From positions 1 through 48,410 of the forward strand of contig JAAWDU010000063.1 of NCBI GenBank assembly GCA_022793905.1: a stretch of 48,410 nucleotides of DNA, read 5' to 3'. Positions 20,837-31,790 of this stretch are shown here, piece after piece. This DNA comes from Clostridia bacterium (lineage in GTDB: Bacteria > Bacillota > Clostridia > TANB77 > CAG-508). The notes under the pieces were generated by a model. It made no database searches. It saw only the letters and a list, made by a program, of their open reading frames with translations, and was not told where the DNA came from. Position numbers and translations under genes: made by a program. Numbering within the stretch: the stretch's first letter is position 1; the number at the start of each line of letters is the position of its first letter.

Positions 20837-21649
20837 ATGGAAATAATAATATATGTGCTAATATTTATTATGGGGGCTTTTTTCGGTAGTTTCTTTACTT
20901 TAGCTGTATATAGAATTCCATTAGGTTTAGATATTTTATATGAACATTCATTTTGTCCAAATTGTAATACAAAACTAAAGATGAAAGATTTAATACCAAT
21001 TATAAGTTATATATCAGTTGGCGGTAAATGCAGATATTGTAAGGAAAAAATAAGAATAAGATATCTTTTACTAGAAATATTATCTGGAACAGTATTTTTA
21101 GTGTTAGCACTTTCACTTAAACTCAATATATTAAATTTAACTGTAAATGAGATAATATGCTTTTTGTTTTCTATTTGTTATATTGCTTCTTTATTTATTA
21201 TTGCAGGGATAGACAAAGAAAAAATACAAATTCAAAAATCTGTACTATTATTCAATTTAATACTTTCAGTCTTATTTATGATATATGTATGTATATCAAA
21301 AAGTGGACAAGTTATATATACATATATCATATTATTAGCTTTGAGCATTTTATTGCTGACATTAGACATCTGGTTTTTAAAGAAAAACCTGCATGAAAAT
21401 TATACAATAGAAATACTAGCTCTCAGCTTAGGTATGATTGTGTTCTCTGGAGCAGAAGTCTATTATTATACAGTAGCTATAGCATTTCTTCTAATAGGGC
21501 TTAAGGGAATCTTTAACAAAATAACAACTATAAAAAAAAGGAAAGCTGTTATCAATACTGACAGAAATAAAGAATTAAAAATACCAGTAGCTTTTTATAT
21601 GTCAATTGCTAACATTTTTCTAATTATAATTTATAATTTCTTACGCTGA
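20837..21649 (+). CDS. Prepilin peptidase/methylase-like protein with altered catalytic motif
   Basis: 270 residues. The N terminus matches the prepilin peptidase methylase domain (GAFFGSFFTLAVYRIP, paired CPNC and CRYC about 25 residues apart), followed by several membrane helices. The first catalytic Asp is plausible (AGIDKEKIQIQ), but the region where GxGDxK should lie reads SGAEVYYY, with Glu replacing the second Asp. It may be a diverged peptidase or a methylase-only protein. Flanked by pilin-like genes, which supports a pilus role. No CGG site. Confidence 0.75.
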   Translation: MEIIIYVLIFIMGAFFGSFFTLAVYRIPLGLDILYEHSFCPNCNTKLKMKDLIPIISYISVGGKCRYCKEKIRIRYLLLEILSGTVFLVLALSLKLNILNLTVNEIICFLFSICYIASLFIIAGIDKEKIQIQKSVLLFNLILSVLFMIYVCISKSGQVIYTYIILLALSILLLTLDIWFLKKNLHENYTIEILALSLGMIVFSGAEVYYYTVAIAFLLIGLKGIFNKITTIKKRKAVINTDRNKELKIPVAFYMSIANIFLIIIYNFLR

Positions 21650-21664
21650 GTTTAAGGAGATATA

Positions 21665-22099
21665 ATGAAAACAAATTTAAAAAAACAAAAAGGTTTTACA
21701 ACAGTTGATATGACAATTGCAATGCTTGTAATAATAATATTTGTATCAATAGTTGCATCAGTTTCCTATAGTGTATATTCAACATCAACAGAAGCAACAA
21801 GAACAGCAGCTGCACTTAATTATGCAGTAGATATATTTGAGTGTATAGGAGCTTTAGATTTTGATAATGTTACTATAAATAGAATACAAAGTAGACTTCC
21901 AGATCTAAATATGACAATTGAGGCAAATTCAAATGGGGTTACAAAGGGAAAAATTAAGAAAGGGTATGATTATACCTTAACTATAGAAGATCCAAAAGGC
22001 GATGGATATGTAAAACTTATCACACTTGAAATTGAATATAAAGTTTCAGCAAAAAATACACAAAAAATGACTTTACAAAGACTCAAAGCAAATGCTTAA
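21665..22099 (+). CDS. Type IV pilin-like protein (minor pilin)
   Basis: 144 residues: KKQKG followed by FTTVDMTIAMLVIIIFVSIVAS, a prepilin signal with Asp at +5 in place of Glu. The mature domain is beta-rich, as in minor pilins of the PilV/GspI kind. It starts 15 bases after the peptidase gene with an AGGAGA site. Confidence 0.75.
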   Translation: MKTNLKKQKGFTTVDMTIAMLVIIIFVSIVASVSYSVYSTSTEATRTAAALNYAVDIFECIGALDFDNVTINRIQSRLPDLNMTIEANSNGVTKGKIKKGYDYTLTIEDPKGDGYVKLITLEIEYKVSAKNTQKMTLQRLKANA

Positions 22100-22123
22100 A
22101 ACTAGCAAGAAAAGAGGTTACTT

Positions 22124-22562
22124 ATGAAAAAAGAAAAAGGTGTAACTCTGATTTCTTTAATTATATATGTTATAATGCTAACTTTTGCAATAGCTGGAAT
22201 ATCAGCAATAACATCATCTTTTTATAGCAATGTAAATGAGCTAGATGGTGATGCTAAAGGAGCAGTAGCTTTTTCAAAAATTAATATGTATCTTTTAAAA
22301 GACTTGAAATCAGAGGATGTAGAACTAGAAAGTGGTGGAAATAACAGAATTACTTTAAGAGTAAATGGAAAAACAATTAATTATAGAATTCAAGGACGGT
22401 TCACTTTATAGAGATAAAGTAAAAATATGTGATGATGTAAATGAAGCAGTAATAACTGCTAATAAAGGTACAGAGAAAAGCACAATTACATTAGATTTAA
22501 AAATAAAGAATTATAAAAAAAAGACAACATATATACTTGAACAAAAGATAGTAGAAACTTAA
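22124..22562 (+). CDS. Type IV pilin-like protein (second minor pilin)
   Basis: 145 residues after CGG+1 at 22397. N-terminal signal KKEKG followed by VTLISLIIYVIMLTFAIAGI, then a globular domain that continues across the shift as NYRIQGGSLYRDKVKICDD. The uncorrected frame would stop three codons after the break and lose the C-terminal third. Likely PilW/GspJ-like by order. Confidence 0.72.
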
Positions 22563-22608
22563 GAAAAAAGATATTTTAGGAAAGCAAAAGAAAAGGAGGA
22601 TAAATACA

Positions 22609-24247
22609 ATGGACGTAAAGAGAAGGCAACCAATAGGAATTGAATTAGTTAAAAGAGGAGTAGTAACTCAAGAAGAAATTAGAGTAGCTCTTGATTATCA
22701 AAAAAACCATCCAGATGAAAAGCTTGGAGATATTATACATGATTTAAAACTTTGTGATGAAAGAAAATTATTAGAGGCAATTGGAGATATATTTGGAGAA
22801 AAAACTATGTTAATTAGATCACATGATATAAAAGTTCAAATAGATGAATTTATTTCTCCAGATGTTTTAAAACAAAATAGTGCAGTATTATTTGATGTAG
22901 AAGATCGGTAAAGCAATGGTATGTTTTGCTGATACAGCAAATAGAAGAGCAATAGATACAATACGATTATTACTCCTAAATAGAGGGCTTGTAATGGATA
23001 AATATATTACATTCAAGTCTAATATTGAAGAAATATTAAAAAATATGTCTGGAAAGGTTACAGACAAAATAGGAAGTGGCTCTGGAACAGATGTTACATC
23101 AATTGTAGATAGTATAATCAAAACAGGTATGGATAGAAGAGCGAGTGATATTCACTTTGAACCAATGGAAAATAAACTTAGAATTCGTTATAGAATAGAT
23201 GGAGAATTATTTGAAGTAGCAGAAATTTCAAAAGAAAAACAACCACAGGTAATAGGTAGATTAAAAGCAATTTCAAATATGCATCAAGAAAAACAAGAAG
23301 CACAAGATCGGAAGAATTACAATGTATCCAGATTATAATATTCGTGTATCTTCGCAAAAAAATATTTATGGAGAGAAATTTGTTTTAAGACTTTTAAAGA
23401 AGAATGCTAATGTTAGAGAAATTTTCGAATTAGGGTTTCCAAGGGATGAAAGACTTATAAAAGATAGTTTTGATAAGAAAAATAGTATTACAATAATGGC
23501 GGCACCAACTCGGAGAAGGTAAGACAACATCTTTATATAGTATAGTACAATATTTGAATAGATCAGAAATAAATATAACAACAATAGAAGATCCAGTAGA
23601 AATAAGAATTCCTGGATTAAATCAAATAGAAATAGATGCAAAAACATCTTTTATTGATTCATTAAGAACAGTTTTAAGACAAGATCCAGACATAATATTA
23701 GTAGGGGAGATAAGAGATAAAGAAACAGCTGAAATTGCTATGCAAGCAGGTCAAACAGGACATTATGTATTATCTACAATTCATACAATAGATGCAATTG
23801 AGGTAATAACAAGACTTAGAAAAATGGGAGTTTCTAACTACGATATTTCTAGTACACTAGCAACAGCTGTTTCACAAAGACTTGTTAGAAAGCTTTGTAA
23901 AAAATGTGCAAGAGAAAGAGATTTTACTCGGAGAAGAACTTGAATTTATACATTCAGTTGAAGAAAAAGATAATGTAAAGTTTAATTTAGAAGGAAAGAA
24001 AACTTATGATGCAGTTGGATGCAGTGAATGTAATAACATTGGATATTATGAGAGAATAGGTATTTTTGAAGTTTTAGTTTTAGATGAAGCTTTAAGAGAA
24101 CTAATAACAAACGATGCATCTACTTTCCAAATAAAAGAACAGGCAATGAAAGGAAATTATAGACCACTTATAGTAGATGGTATTGGTAAAGTATTAAGTG
24201 GAGAAACTAATATGCCTGAACTAAATAGAAAATTACGTATATATTAA
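22609..24247 (+). CDS. pilB: Type IV pilus extension ATPase
   Basis: Cytoplasmic hexameric ATPase of the GspE/PilB family, 544 residues after CGG+1 at 22906, 23309, 23511 and 23929. It has an N-terminal MshEN-like domain (RRQPIGIELVKRGVVTQEEI), RASDIHFEP, Walker A APTGEGKTTSLY, Asp box ITTIEDPVEI, Walker B DPDIILVGEIRDKETA, His box GHYVLSTIHT and a zinc-binding CxxC pair set (CKKC, CSEC). The third shift falls inside Walker A and supplies its first glycine, so any functional enzyme must cross it. Confidence 0.95.
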
Positions 24248-24266
24248 GAAATATGGAGGGAAAAAG

Positions 24267-25373
24267 ATGGTTCAAATAGAAAGAATTTTAGATGAGGCAA
24301 TACAAAGAGATGCATCAGATGTTCACTTAATTTGTGGTTTACAGCCAATTTTAAGAATAATAAGAGATTTAGTTCCAGTAAAGAACTCAGAAGTCTTAAC
24401 AGAAGACGATATGACAGAAATCTATGACTATTTCATAAGGGGAAATATAGAAAAAGACGAAGTTTTTGATGAAACTAGAAAAATAGATATGTCTTATGAA
24501 TATGGGAATATAAGGCTTAGGGTAAATGTTTCTATGCAAGAAGATGTACCGCTTTTTACATTAAGACTTATAAAAAATACACTTCCACCTTATAATTCTT
24601 TGGGAATTCCAGATGTAGTAAGGAATATGCTTAGCCAACCACAAGGGCTAATACTAGTTACTGGTAAAACAAACTCTGGTAAAACAACAACTTTAAATGC
24701 ACTTATAAATCAGATAAATGAAAACGAGAATAAAAAGATTTTAACACTTGAAAATCCAGTTGAATATAGACATGAATCAAAAAGGTCTATAATAGTTCAA
24801 AAAGAAATTGGACCTGGTAAAGATGTTCTTACATTTAGTGCAGGTGTTAAGAATTCACTAAGAGAAGATTGTGATATAGTAGTAATTGGAGAGATAAGAG
24901 ATAGAGAAACTATGGAAGCTGCAATTGAGACAGCAGAAGCAGGACATTTAGTAATAGGAACACTTCATACAAAATCTTGTGCAGAAACTCTAGATAGAAT
25001 GATAGACTTTTATGATATAAGAGACCAAGCAAGCATAAAATATATGATATCTTCATTACTTAAACTTGTTGTTTCACAAAGATTAATAAAAGGATTAGAT
25101 GGAAAATTAATATTAGTTCCAGAGGTTATGGTAGTAGATAGCATAGTTTCAGGACTTATCAGAAAAGAAAAGCTTGGTACAGCTGAAATAGAAGACGCAA
25201 TTCAAAGTGGGTCAGATAAAGGAAATATAAGCCTAATAAATTCACTTGCGCAACTATTTGTTGATGAAAAAATCACACTAGATCAGGCTAAAGCTCAAAT
25301 AGAGGATAAAAATATAGAAATACTAAACAGAACAATAATGCAAATGAAAATTAAAAAGGATAGATTACTTTAA
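24267..25373 (+). CDS. pilT: Type IV pilus retraction ATPase
   Basis: 368 residues. It starts VQIERILDEAIQRDASDVHL as typical PilT. Walker A is GKTNSGKTTT, Asp box ILTLENPVEY, Walker B DCDIVVIGEIRDRET, His box GHLVIGTLHTKS. The AIRNLIRE-type C-terminal retraction motif is not clearly present. It starts 19 bases after pilB. No CGG site, unlike its paralog PilB next door. Confidence 0.9.
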   Translation: MVQIERILDEAIQRDASDVHLICGLQPILRIIRDLVPVKNSEVLTEDDMTEIYDYFIRGNIEKDEVFDETRKIDMSYEYGNIRLRVNVSMQEDVPLFTLRLIKNTLPPYNSLGIPDVVRNMLSQPQGLILVTGKTNSGKTTTLNALINQINENENKKILTLENPVEYRHESKRSIIVQKEIGPGKDVLTFSAGVKNSLREDCDIVVIGEIRDRETMEAAIETAEAGHLVIGTLHTKSCAETLDRMIDFYDIRDQASIKYMISSLLKLVVSQRLIKGLDGKLILVPEVMVVDSIVSGLIRKEKLGTAEIEDAIQSGSDKGNISLINSLAQLFVDEKITLDQAKAQIEDKNIEILNRTIMQMKIKKDRLL

Positions 25374-25390
25374 TTTAAGGAGGTAAAACA

Positions 25391-26742
25391 ATGCCTATTT
25401 ACAGATATAAAGCAATGACAACGAATGGTATGATTGTTACAAATACAATTGAAGAAAGTAGTAAATACCTTGCAATTAAAAAACTTAAAAGAAATAATCT
25501 AATACCAATAAATGTAGACAAGTCATTGCAAAGAACAAAATCAAAAAGAACAGTTAGAAAAAATACAGCTGGTATTGAAGAAGTATTAAAAAATGTAGAT
25601 ACTGCAAACCTTTTAATAAGCAGAGAAAACAAAAAAATGTCTGCGGTAGATAAAATGTATTTTAATATTACTAAAACAGAAAGAATAACTCCAAGAGATA
25701 TCATTATATTTACACAAAACTTTTTATTACTGAAAAAAGCAAATTTTAATAATATTCATGCCTTAAATACAATTATAGATAGTACAGAAAACTTTAGGTT
25801 CAGAGGAATACTTGAAGATATTTTAGCAGGAGTTGAAGCACGGAGAAAATATGTATTCAACAATGGAATATTATGAAGACGTTTTTCCATTTTTATATAT
25901 TAACATGATAAAAGTAGGAGAACTTTCTCGGAAACTTAACAAATGCTTTAGACCAAGCACTAGATTATTTAGAAAATTCAGAATCGATAAATGCTACTTT
26001 GAGAAAAATTTTAGTGCCAAATATAATTCAGTTTGTACTGTTATTTGTAATGTTAATTGCAGGAACACTTATTGCATTACCTGCAATTCAAGATTTATAT
26101 ACTACTATGGGCTCAAAACAAGAACTACCAGGAATAAGTTTATGGTTTTCAGGAGTAGTTAACTGGTTAATCGCATTTTGGTATATACCAGTTGCTATAA
26201 TTGTAGGAATTATTTCAGCAATTGTATGGTATATAAATACTCCAAAAGGGAAGTTTAATTGGCACCACTTTAAGTATAGAATGCCAGTATTCGGGCAATT
26301 AATATTTGCAATAGACTTTTCAAGACTTATGAGAGCAATGCTCTTGAACTTAAGAAATGGTATGAGAATACAAGAGGCTCTAGATGTTTCAAAAAATGTT
26401 TCGAAGAATTTAGTTCTTCTTTCAATAATAGAAGCATCTATGAACAACATTTTAATAGGACAATCTTGGATAGAGCCATTTGAGAGGTCAAGACTTACAA
26501 CTCCAATGCAAACAGAGATGTTAAAAATAGGTATGAATACAGACCTTGCACAAATGATGGAAAAATTAGTTGAGTATATGGAAATAGATATTAATAACTT
26601 ACTAGATAAAACAATTAAGGTATTACCTCAAATTGTATATGGTATAGTTGGTGCATTATTAATATTCTTCGTATTAGTAGTATTGGTACCATGTATCTAC
26701 GTTTATATGGGTGGATGGTTACTTTCAGCATATGGACTATAA
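25391..26742 (+). CDS. pilC: Type IV pilus inner-membrane platform protein
   Basis: 449 residues of the PilC/GspF family after CGG+1 at 25841 and 25929. The N terminus is PIYRYKAMTTNG, then ITPRDIIIFTQNFLLLKK (first GspF domain), across the shifts VEAGENMYSTMEYY and VGELSGNLTNALDQAL, then three membrane segments and a second GspF domain (FSRLMRAMLLNLRNGMRIQE). It couples the ATPases to pilin polymerisation. It ends the contiguous pilus cluster. Confidence 0.93.
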
Positions 26743-26771
26743 TTAAAATCAAAGATTATATAGCTATTTTG

Positions 26772-26796
26772 GCCTCTTCTAAAAAAAGAGGCTTTT
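26772..26796 (+). terminator. Terminator of the pilus operon
   Basis: GCCTCTT/AAGAGGC stem, 7-base loop, followed by TTTT. The remaining bases up to 26979 are AT-rich with no gene. Confidence 0.75.
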
Positions 26797-26979
26797 CCTA
26801 TATAAATAAGAGTTTTAAAACAAAATTACATAAAAAAATTATGTCGCCTTTTCTTACTCTTGCAAGGGTTTTACATAAAATTATTGCTAAAAAAACAAAA
26901 AAACTTGAATATACCTTGAAAAACTGGCATAAATATGATATTATAGTTATAGTTAATTTTTAGAAAAGAAGGAGATATC

Positions 26980-28111
26980 ATGGGAGATAAACTTGCAAAT
27001 GTATTAATTGTATTTATGATGGTAGTCATTATTGGCTTGCGGTGGTATGTATTATGTAAAAGCAATTGGTGGTGGAAACAATATTAAACAAGAAAATATG
27101 CCAATGACTCAAGAGCAAATTACTGCGAATTTACAAACAATTAGTACAAATACAAAAACTGTAAATATGAATGCAGAAGAAAATAGAGCTCCAATTGCAC
27201 CAGATTTAGATACAAATTCAAGTATTTATGCAAATACAAGTGTATCACAAGATTCTAGATATTATTATAATCAGCTTGGTGAAAATTCGAAAATAATTTA
27301 TGATGCAATAGTTAATAATATAGATAAACTAAAGAATGGAAATGAAAGAATAAATATTGACGCCGATTTATCAGCACTTTGGAATAATGGTAATGGAGAA
27401 GAAGAATTAAATTATGTGTATGGTGACGCAGTAAATGCAGTTAATCTTGATAAATCAGAATTGTTTTACATAGATTTTTCTAAAATGTCATTAAATGTAT
27501 TTAAGACATCAAGCTTTTTCTCTACAAAATTTGAATTTTATATAGATGTAGATAAAAGTAGATATTCAAATTATTATGCAGATGGATTTGAAAATAGCAC
27601 GCAAGTGGCAATTGCAATTTCACAAGTTGAAAGCGTAAAAAAACAAGTTGGAGAAGCTTGCAAAGGAAATGATTATGCGAAAATAAAGACAGTACATGAT
27701 TGGCTTATAGAGTATATGGAATATAATGGAGATAGTTCACATAAAGCAAGTATATATGGTGCTTTCTTAGAAAGAAAAGGGGTTTGTGAAAGTTATGCAA
27801 GATCACTTAAATATATACTTGATGATTTAGGAATAGAAAATATTCTTGCGACAGGAACTGCTACAAATTCTAGTGGAAATACAGAAGACCATATGTGGAA
27901 TTATGTTAAACTAGAAGGAAATTGGTATGCGGTAGATGCTACTTGGGATGATCCTGTTATTTTAGGTGGCGGAACTATTTCAAATGAAGTGAAGCATAGA
28001 TATTTCTTAAAAGGAAGCAAGGAATTTTTCAAAAATCATACTGAAAGAATGACAATATCAGAAAGTAATAAAATTTTTGCTTTGCCTAAACTTTCAAGCA
28101 ATAATTATTAA
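26980..28111 (+). CDS. Membrane-anchored transglutaminase-like cysteine protease fold protein
   Basis: 376 residues after CGG+1 at 27040, which lies inside the N-terminal membrane helix (VVIIGLGGMYYVKA after correction). The start is ATG at 26980 behind AAGGAG. A Thr/Asn-rich linker leads to a transglutaminase-like core near residues 215-340: KTVHDWLIEYMEYN, catalytic Cys in KGVCESYARS, His in EDHMWNYVKL and Asp in WYAVDATWDDP. The triad is complete, so it could act outside the cell on proteins or peptidoglycan peptides. Confidence 0.85.
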
Positions 28112-28179
28112 AATAAATTTGTATAAAAATGGATAGCTTTGTAAATAATACTAAAAAAAGAGAAGGGACTTGATGTATT

Positions 28180-28758
28180 ATGAACAAGAAATCCATTTTT
28201 ATTTTATGTGCATTAGTTTTATTTTTTGGAACTGCATATATAACTACATTAAAGCTAGACGAAGAGAAAGAAGAAATTAAGTCAGTAGAAGAAATAGGGG
28301 AGATAGAAGTAAATGTACAGAAAATAGAAAATACTGTAGCTGTTAGCACTGAGGAAGTAAAAACAACACCTAGTACAAAACTCGTTTTAAAAAAAGTATA
28401 TGGAGATTGTGAACATAGTGATGAGGAAGAGTCAATCATTCCAGAAGAAATGGTAAATTTATCCAAAGAAGAAATGGCAGAAAAATATAAATCTTGGGAA
28501 ATTGAGAAATTTGAGAAAGATAAAGTGGTTTTAACTAAAGAAGTTGCTAGTTTCTGCGGAGAACATTTTCTAGTTAAAGAGGAGCAAGGATGTGTTTCAA
28601 TTTATAATTTAGATGAGGAAGGAAATACAAGTCTTAAAGAGGTTGCTGATATAGCTTATGAGTATTTACCAGAAACAGATAAAATTATTTTGAAAAATGG
28701 AATTTATGTATATGGTGTAGAGGCATTAAACAAAATAAAAGAAGACTATGAAGCTTAG
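28180..28758 (+). CDS. BofC C-terminal domain-like secreted protein
   Basis: 192 residues: an N-terminal signal anchor (IFILCALVLFFGTAYI), a Glu/Val-rich linker, then a domain resembling the BofC C-terminal domain (EMAEKYKSWEIEKFEKDKVVLTK, and the end ILKNGIYVYGVEALNKIKEDY). BofC regulates the SpoIVB protease of sporulation in Bacillus, but BofC-like domains are also found elsewhere, so a sporulation role is not proven. Two cysteines (YGDCEH, SFCGEH) may pair. Confidence 0.6.
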   Translation: MNKKSIFILCALVLFFGTAYITTLKLDEEKEEIKSVEEIGEIEVNVQKIENTVAVSTEEVKTTPSTKLVLKKVYGDCEHSDEEESIIPEEMVNLSKEEMAEKYKSWEIEKFEKDKVVLTKEVASFCGEHFLVKEEQGCVSIYNLDEEGNTSLKEVADIAYEYLPETDKIILKNGIYVYGVEALNKIKEDYEA

Positions 28759-28765
28759 TCTTCTT
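28739..28765. terminator. Hairpin between the BofC-like gene and pgsA
   Basis: 10-bp stem (AAGAAGACTA and complement), 7-base loop, overlapping the stop of the BofC-like gene. On the minus strand it is followed by TTTTATTTT, a good terminator for pgsA; on the plus strand the tail is A-rich. Confidence 0.7.
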
Positions 28766-28770
28766 AAAAA

Positions 28771-29341
28771 TTATTTTAATTTCTCTTTTTCATCTTTTAT
28801 ATATTTTTGCATATTGAATGCCCTGAAGTAGAGAACTAAAGCTGATAGAGTTGCAAGTAAAGCTATGCAGTAAATATAGATGGAGAAATCATATATTGCT
28901 GTTTCAAAAATATTATTATTCAAATAACGTATTATTAGTGAACATGCAATTGCTAAATAAAATAATACTGTTGCAAGTTTTCCATACCATTTGCTAGAAA
29001 CTACTAATTCTTTTCCATAGAGAAACGAAGCGCCGAGAAATCATCGCAAATTCTTTAACAACTACAACTGCAAGTATCCAAAAAGGAATAATAGCTTTTA
29101 CTGCAAGAGTTACAAGTATAGCTACCTGTGTTGCTTTATCTGCAAAAGGATCCATTAGTTTTCCAAAATCTGTTATAAAATTAAATTTTCGTGCAATTGT
29201 TCCATCTAGAACATCTGTTAAACCAGATATAATAAGAAAAATTACAGCAATTATAAACTTTTCATGTGCAATTGAAATTACTATAGGTGGTATAAGTATA
29301 AATCTAAGCATTGTTAAAATATTAGGTATGTGTTTTAGCAT
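28771..29341 (-). CDS. pgsA: CDP-alcohol phosphatidyltransferase (phosphatidylglycerophosphate synthase type)
   Basis: 189 residues after CGG+1 at 29035. It starts MLKHIPNILTMLRF behind GGAGG (an upstream in-frame ATG overlaps that site). The family motif is present: TDVLDGTIARKFNFITDFG with GKLMDPFADK. The shift restores MISGASFLYGKELV and the last helices; without it the protein ends in a few basic residues. Membrane phospholipid synthesis. It lies 25 bases after clpE on the minus strand. Confidence 0.88.
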
Positions 29342-29366
29342 ATATATTTCCTCCAAATATAACAGT

Positions 29367-31647
29367 CTATTTTTTAAAAATTAATTTTCCTTCTTTTAAA
29401 TCAACCTTGATATTATCACCATTGACTATTTCTTGTCTTAATATTTTTTCTGATAATTCATCTTCAATATATCTTTGAATAGCACGTCTTAGAGGTCTTG
29501 CACCATATTTTAAATCAGTACCTTTTTCAAGCAAATACTCTTTTGCCTTTGTATTTACAACTATTGTAATATTTTTATCAGCAAGAGCCTTTTTTGTATC
29601 TTCAAGCATTAAGTCTACAATTTCAAGAAGTTCAGATTTATTTAAAGACTTAAATACTACAATTTCATCAATTCTATTCAAAAATTCAGGTCTGAAAGTT
29701 TCTTTTAAACTATCCAAGATTTTATTTGAATCTATTGTCTGTTTACCAAAACCAATAGAATTATTATTCAAATTAGAACCAGAATTAGATGTCATTATGA
29801 TTATTGTGTTTTCAAAGCTTACAGTATTTCCTTGTGAATCAGTAAGTTTACCATCATCTAAAACTTGAAGCAAAATATTAAAAACATCACTATGAGCTTT
29901 TTCTATTTCATCTAAAAGTACAATTGAATAAGGTTTTCTTTTTACTTTTTCAGTAAGCTGTCCTGCATCATCATATCCAACATATCCGAGGAGGAGAACC
30001 AATAAGTTTAGCAGTAGAATGAGACTCCATATATTCTGACATATCTACTCTAATTATGGCATCTCTATTGCCAAACATTTCAAACGCAAGAGTTTTGGCA
30101 AGTTCTGTTTTACCAACACCTGTTGGACCAACAAATAAGAAAGAAGGTGGTCTTTTAGTTGATTTTAGTCCTGCACGATTTCTTCTAATAGCACGAGCAA
30201 CTGATGATACAGCCTCTTCTTGACCAATTATTTTATTATGCAAGTTTCCTTCTAGATTTAAAAGTTTTGCAGTTTCTTCTTCTGTGATTTTAGTTACAGG
30301 AATTTTTGTCCAATGCTCAATAACTTCTGCAATATCACCGAATAGTAACTTCTTTTAATTTTAAGTTTTTATTTATTTCTTCAATTTCATCAAGAAGCTT
30401 ACATTCACGAGTCTTCAAGTCTGCAGCTTTTTGATAATCTTCTGTAGAATCAGCTTGTGCTGCTTCATTTTTTTCTTCTTGAACTTCTTTTAATTCATTT
30501 TTTAATAATTCTAGTTTATAGAGTTCTTTGTTATCTAAATTTATCCTAGAGCATGCTTCATCTAAAATGTCAATTGCTTTATCTGGAAGAAATCTATCAT
30601 GAATATATTTTTCAGACATATTAACTGTTTGGCGAATCACTTCATTTGAAATTTTTACCTTGTGGAATTCCTCATAATATTTTTTTATACCGCATTAATA
30701 TATCTGTTGCTTTTTCTGGATTTGGTTCTTCAACTATTACAGTTTGAAACCTTCTTTCAAGAGCTGAGTCTTTTTCTATATGTTTTCTATATTCCTTTAA
30801 AGTAGTAGTTCCAATTAACTGAAGTTCTCCGATTTGCAAGAGGTGGTTTCAAGATATTTGCTGCATTCATTGCATTTTCGCCATCACCAGAGCCTACAAT
30901 ACTATGTATTTCATCAATAACTAAAATAATATTTTTAAGAGATTTACATTCATCAATAATTCCCTTCATTCTTGCTTCAAATTGACCCCTAAACTGTGTA
31001 CCTGCAACAACAGATGTCATGTCTAGAAGATAAACTTCTTTATTTAAAAGCTTTGCAGGAACTTGAGAATTTGCAATTGCAATTGCAAGACCTTGAGCAA
31101 TTGCCGTTTTACCAACACCAGGTTCGCCAATTAAACAAGGATTATTTTTTGTACGTCTATTTAAAATTTGAATAATTCTTTTTATTTCTGAACTTCTACC
31201 AATTACTGCATCTAATTCATTATTTTTTGCTTTATTTGTAAGATTAGTTCCATATAAATCAAGAAACTTTTTCTTTTTCTCTTTAGTTTTTTTATCGACT
31301 TTAGTTCTTTTAGTTGTATTAGGATTCTTGTTTTCAGATTGATTATTTGGTGCACCATTAAATATATTTCCAATAATAGCTCCAATAGGAACCATATTTT
31401 CATTTGCTTCATCAAAGTCCATATCAGAAAGCTCCATATTATTTGAAATATTATTAAACATTGCTTCAAATTGTTCTGCAACATTAGCAAGATCGATATC
31501 GTTATTTCCAAGCACTGATTGCAAAGGTTTTATACCTTTTTCCTTTGCACAATTTAAACAATAACCTGTAACTTGCTTTGGGTCTTTTTCTGTAGGAGTA
31601 TTTATAAAGATTACTGCTTGTTCATGTTTGCATATTGAGCATAGCAT
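29367..31647 (-). CDS. clpE: Clp ATPase with N-terminal zinc finger (ClpE type)
   Basis: 758 residues after CGG+1 at 30831, 30692, 30340 and 29988. The N terminus carries a four-cysteine finger (CSIC, CLNC), as in ClpE, and a linker. First AAA+ domain: [27 protein letters not shown], then [18 protein letters not shown] across the first shift. Middle coiled coil ([19 protein letters not shown]). Second AAA+ domain: [24 protein letters not shown] across the fourth shift, [10 protein letters not shown]. It unfolds substrates for ClpP or acts as chaperone. No CtsR heptad pair was seen near the promoter. Confidence 0.92.
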
Positions 31648-31686
31648 AAGTTAAGTCCTCCTTTTTTGCTTAAACTATATCTATTA

Positions 31687-31715
31687 ATAATACACTAAAA
31701 CACATAAAAAGTCAA
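31687..31715 (-). promoter_or_regulatory. Promoter of clpE
   Basis: On the minus strand: TTGACT, 17-base spacer, TATTAT. Its -35 box lies 2 bases from the -35 box of the divergent promoter, so the two probably interfere or share control. Confidence 0.75.
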
Positions 31716-31717
31716 GC

Positions 31718-31746
31718 TTGGCAAATCATTTAAAATATGCTATAAT
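31718..31746 (+). promoter_or_regulatory. Promoter of the gene at 31791
   Basis: TTGGCA, 17-base spacer, TATAAT; back to back with the clpE promoter. Confidence 0.7.
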
Positions 31747-31790
31747 ATTAATATATACTATTATAATTTTTTGTGTGAAGGAGAAATCAA

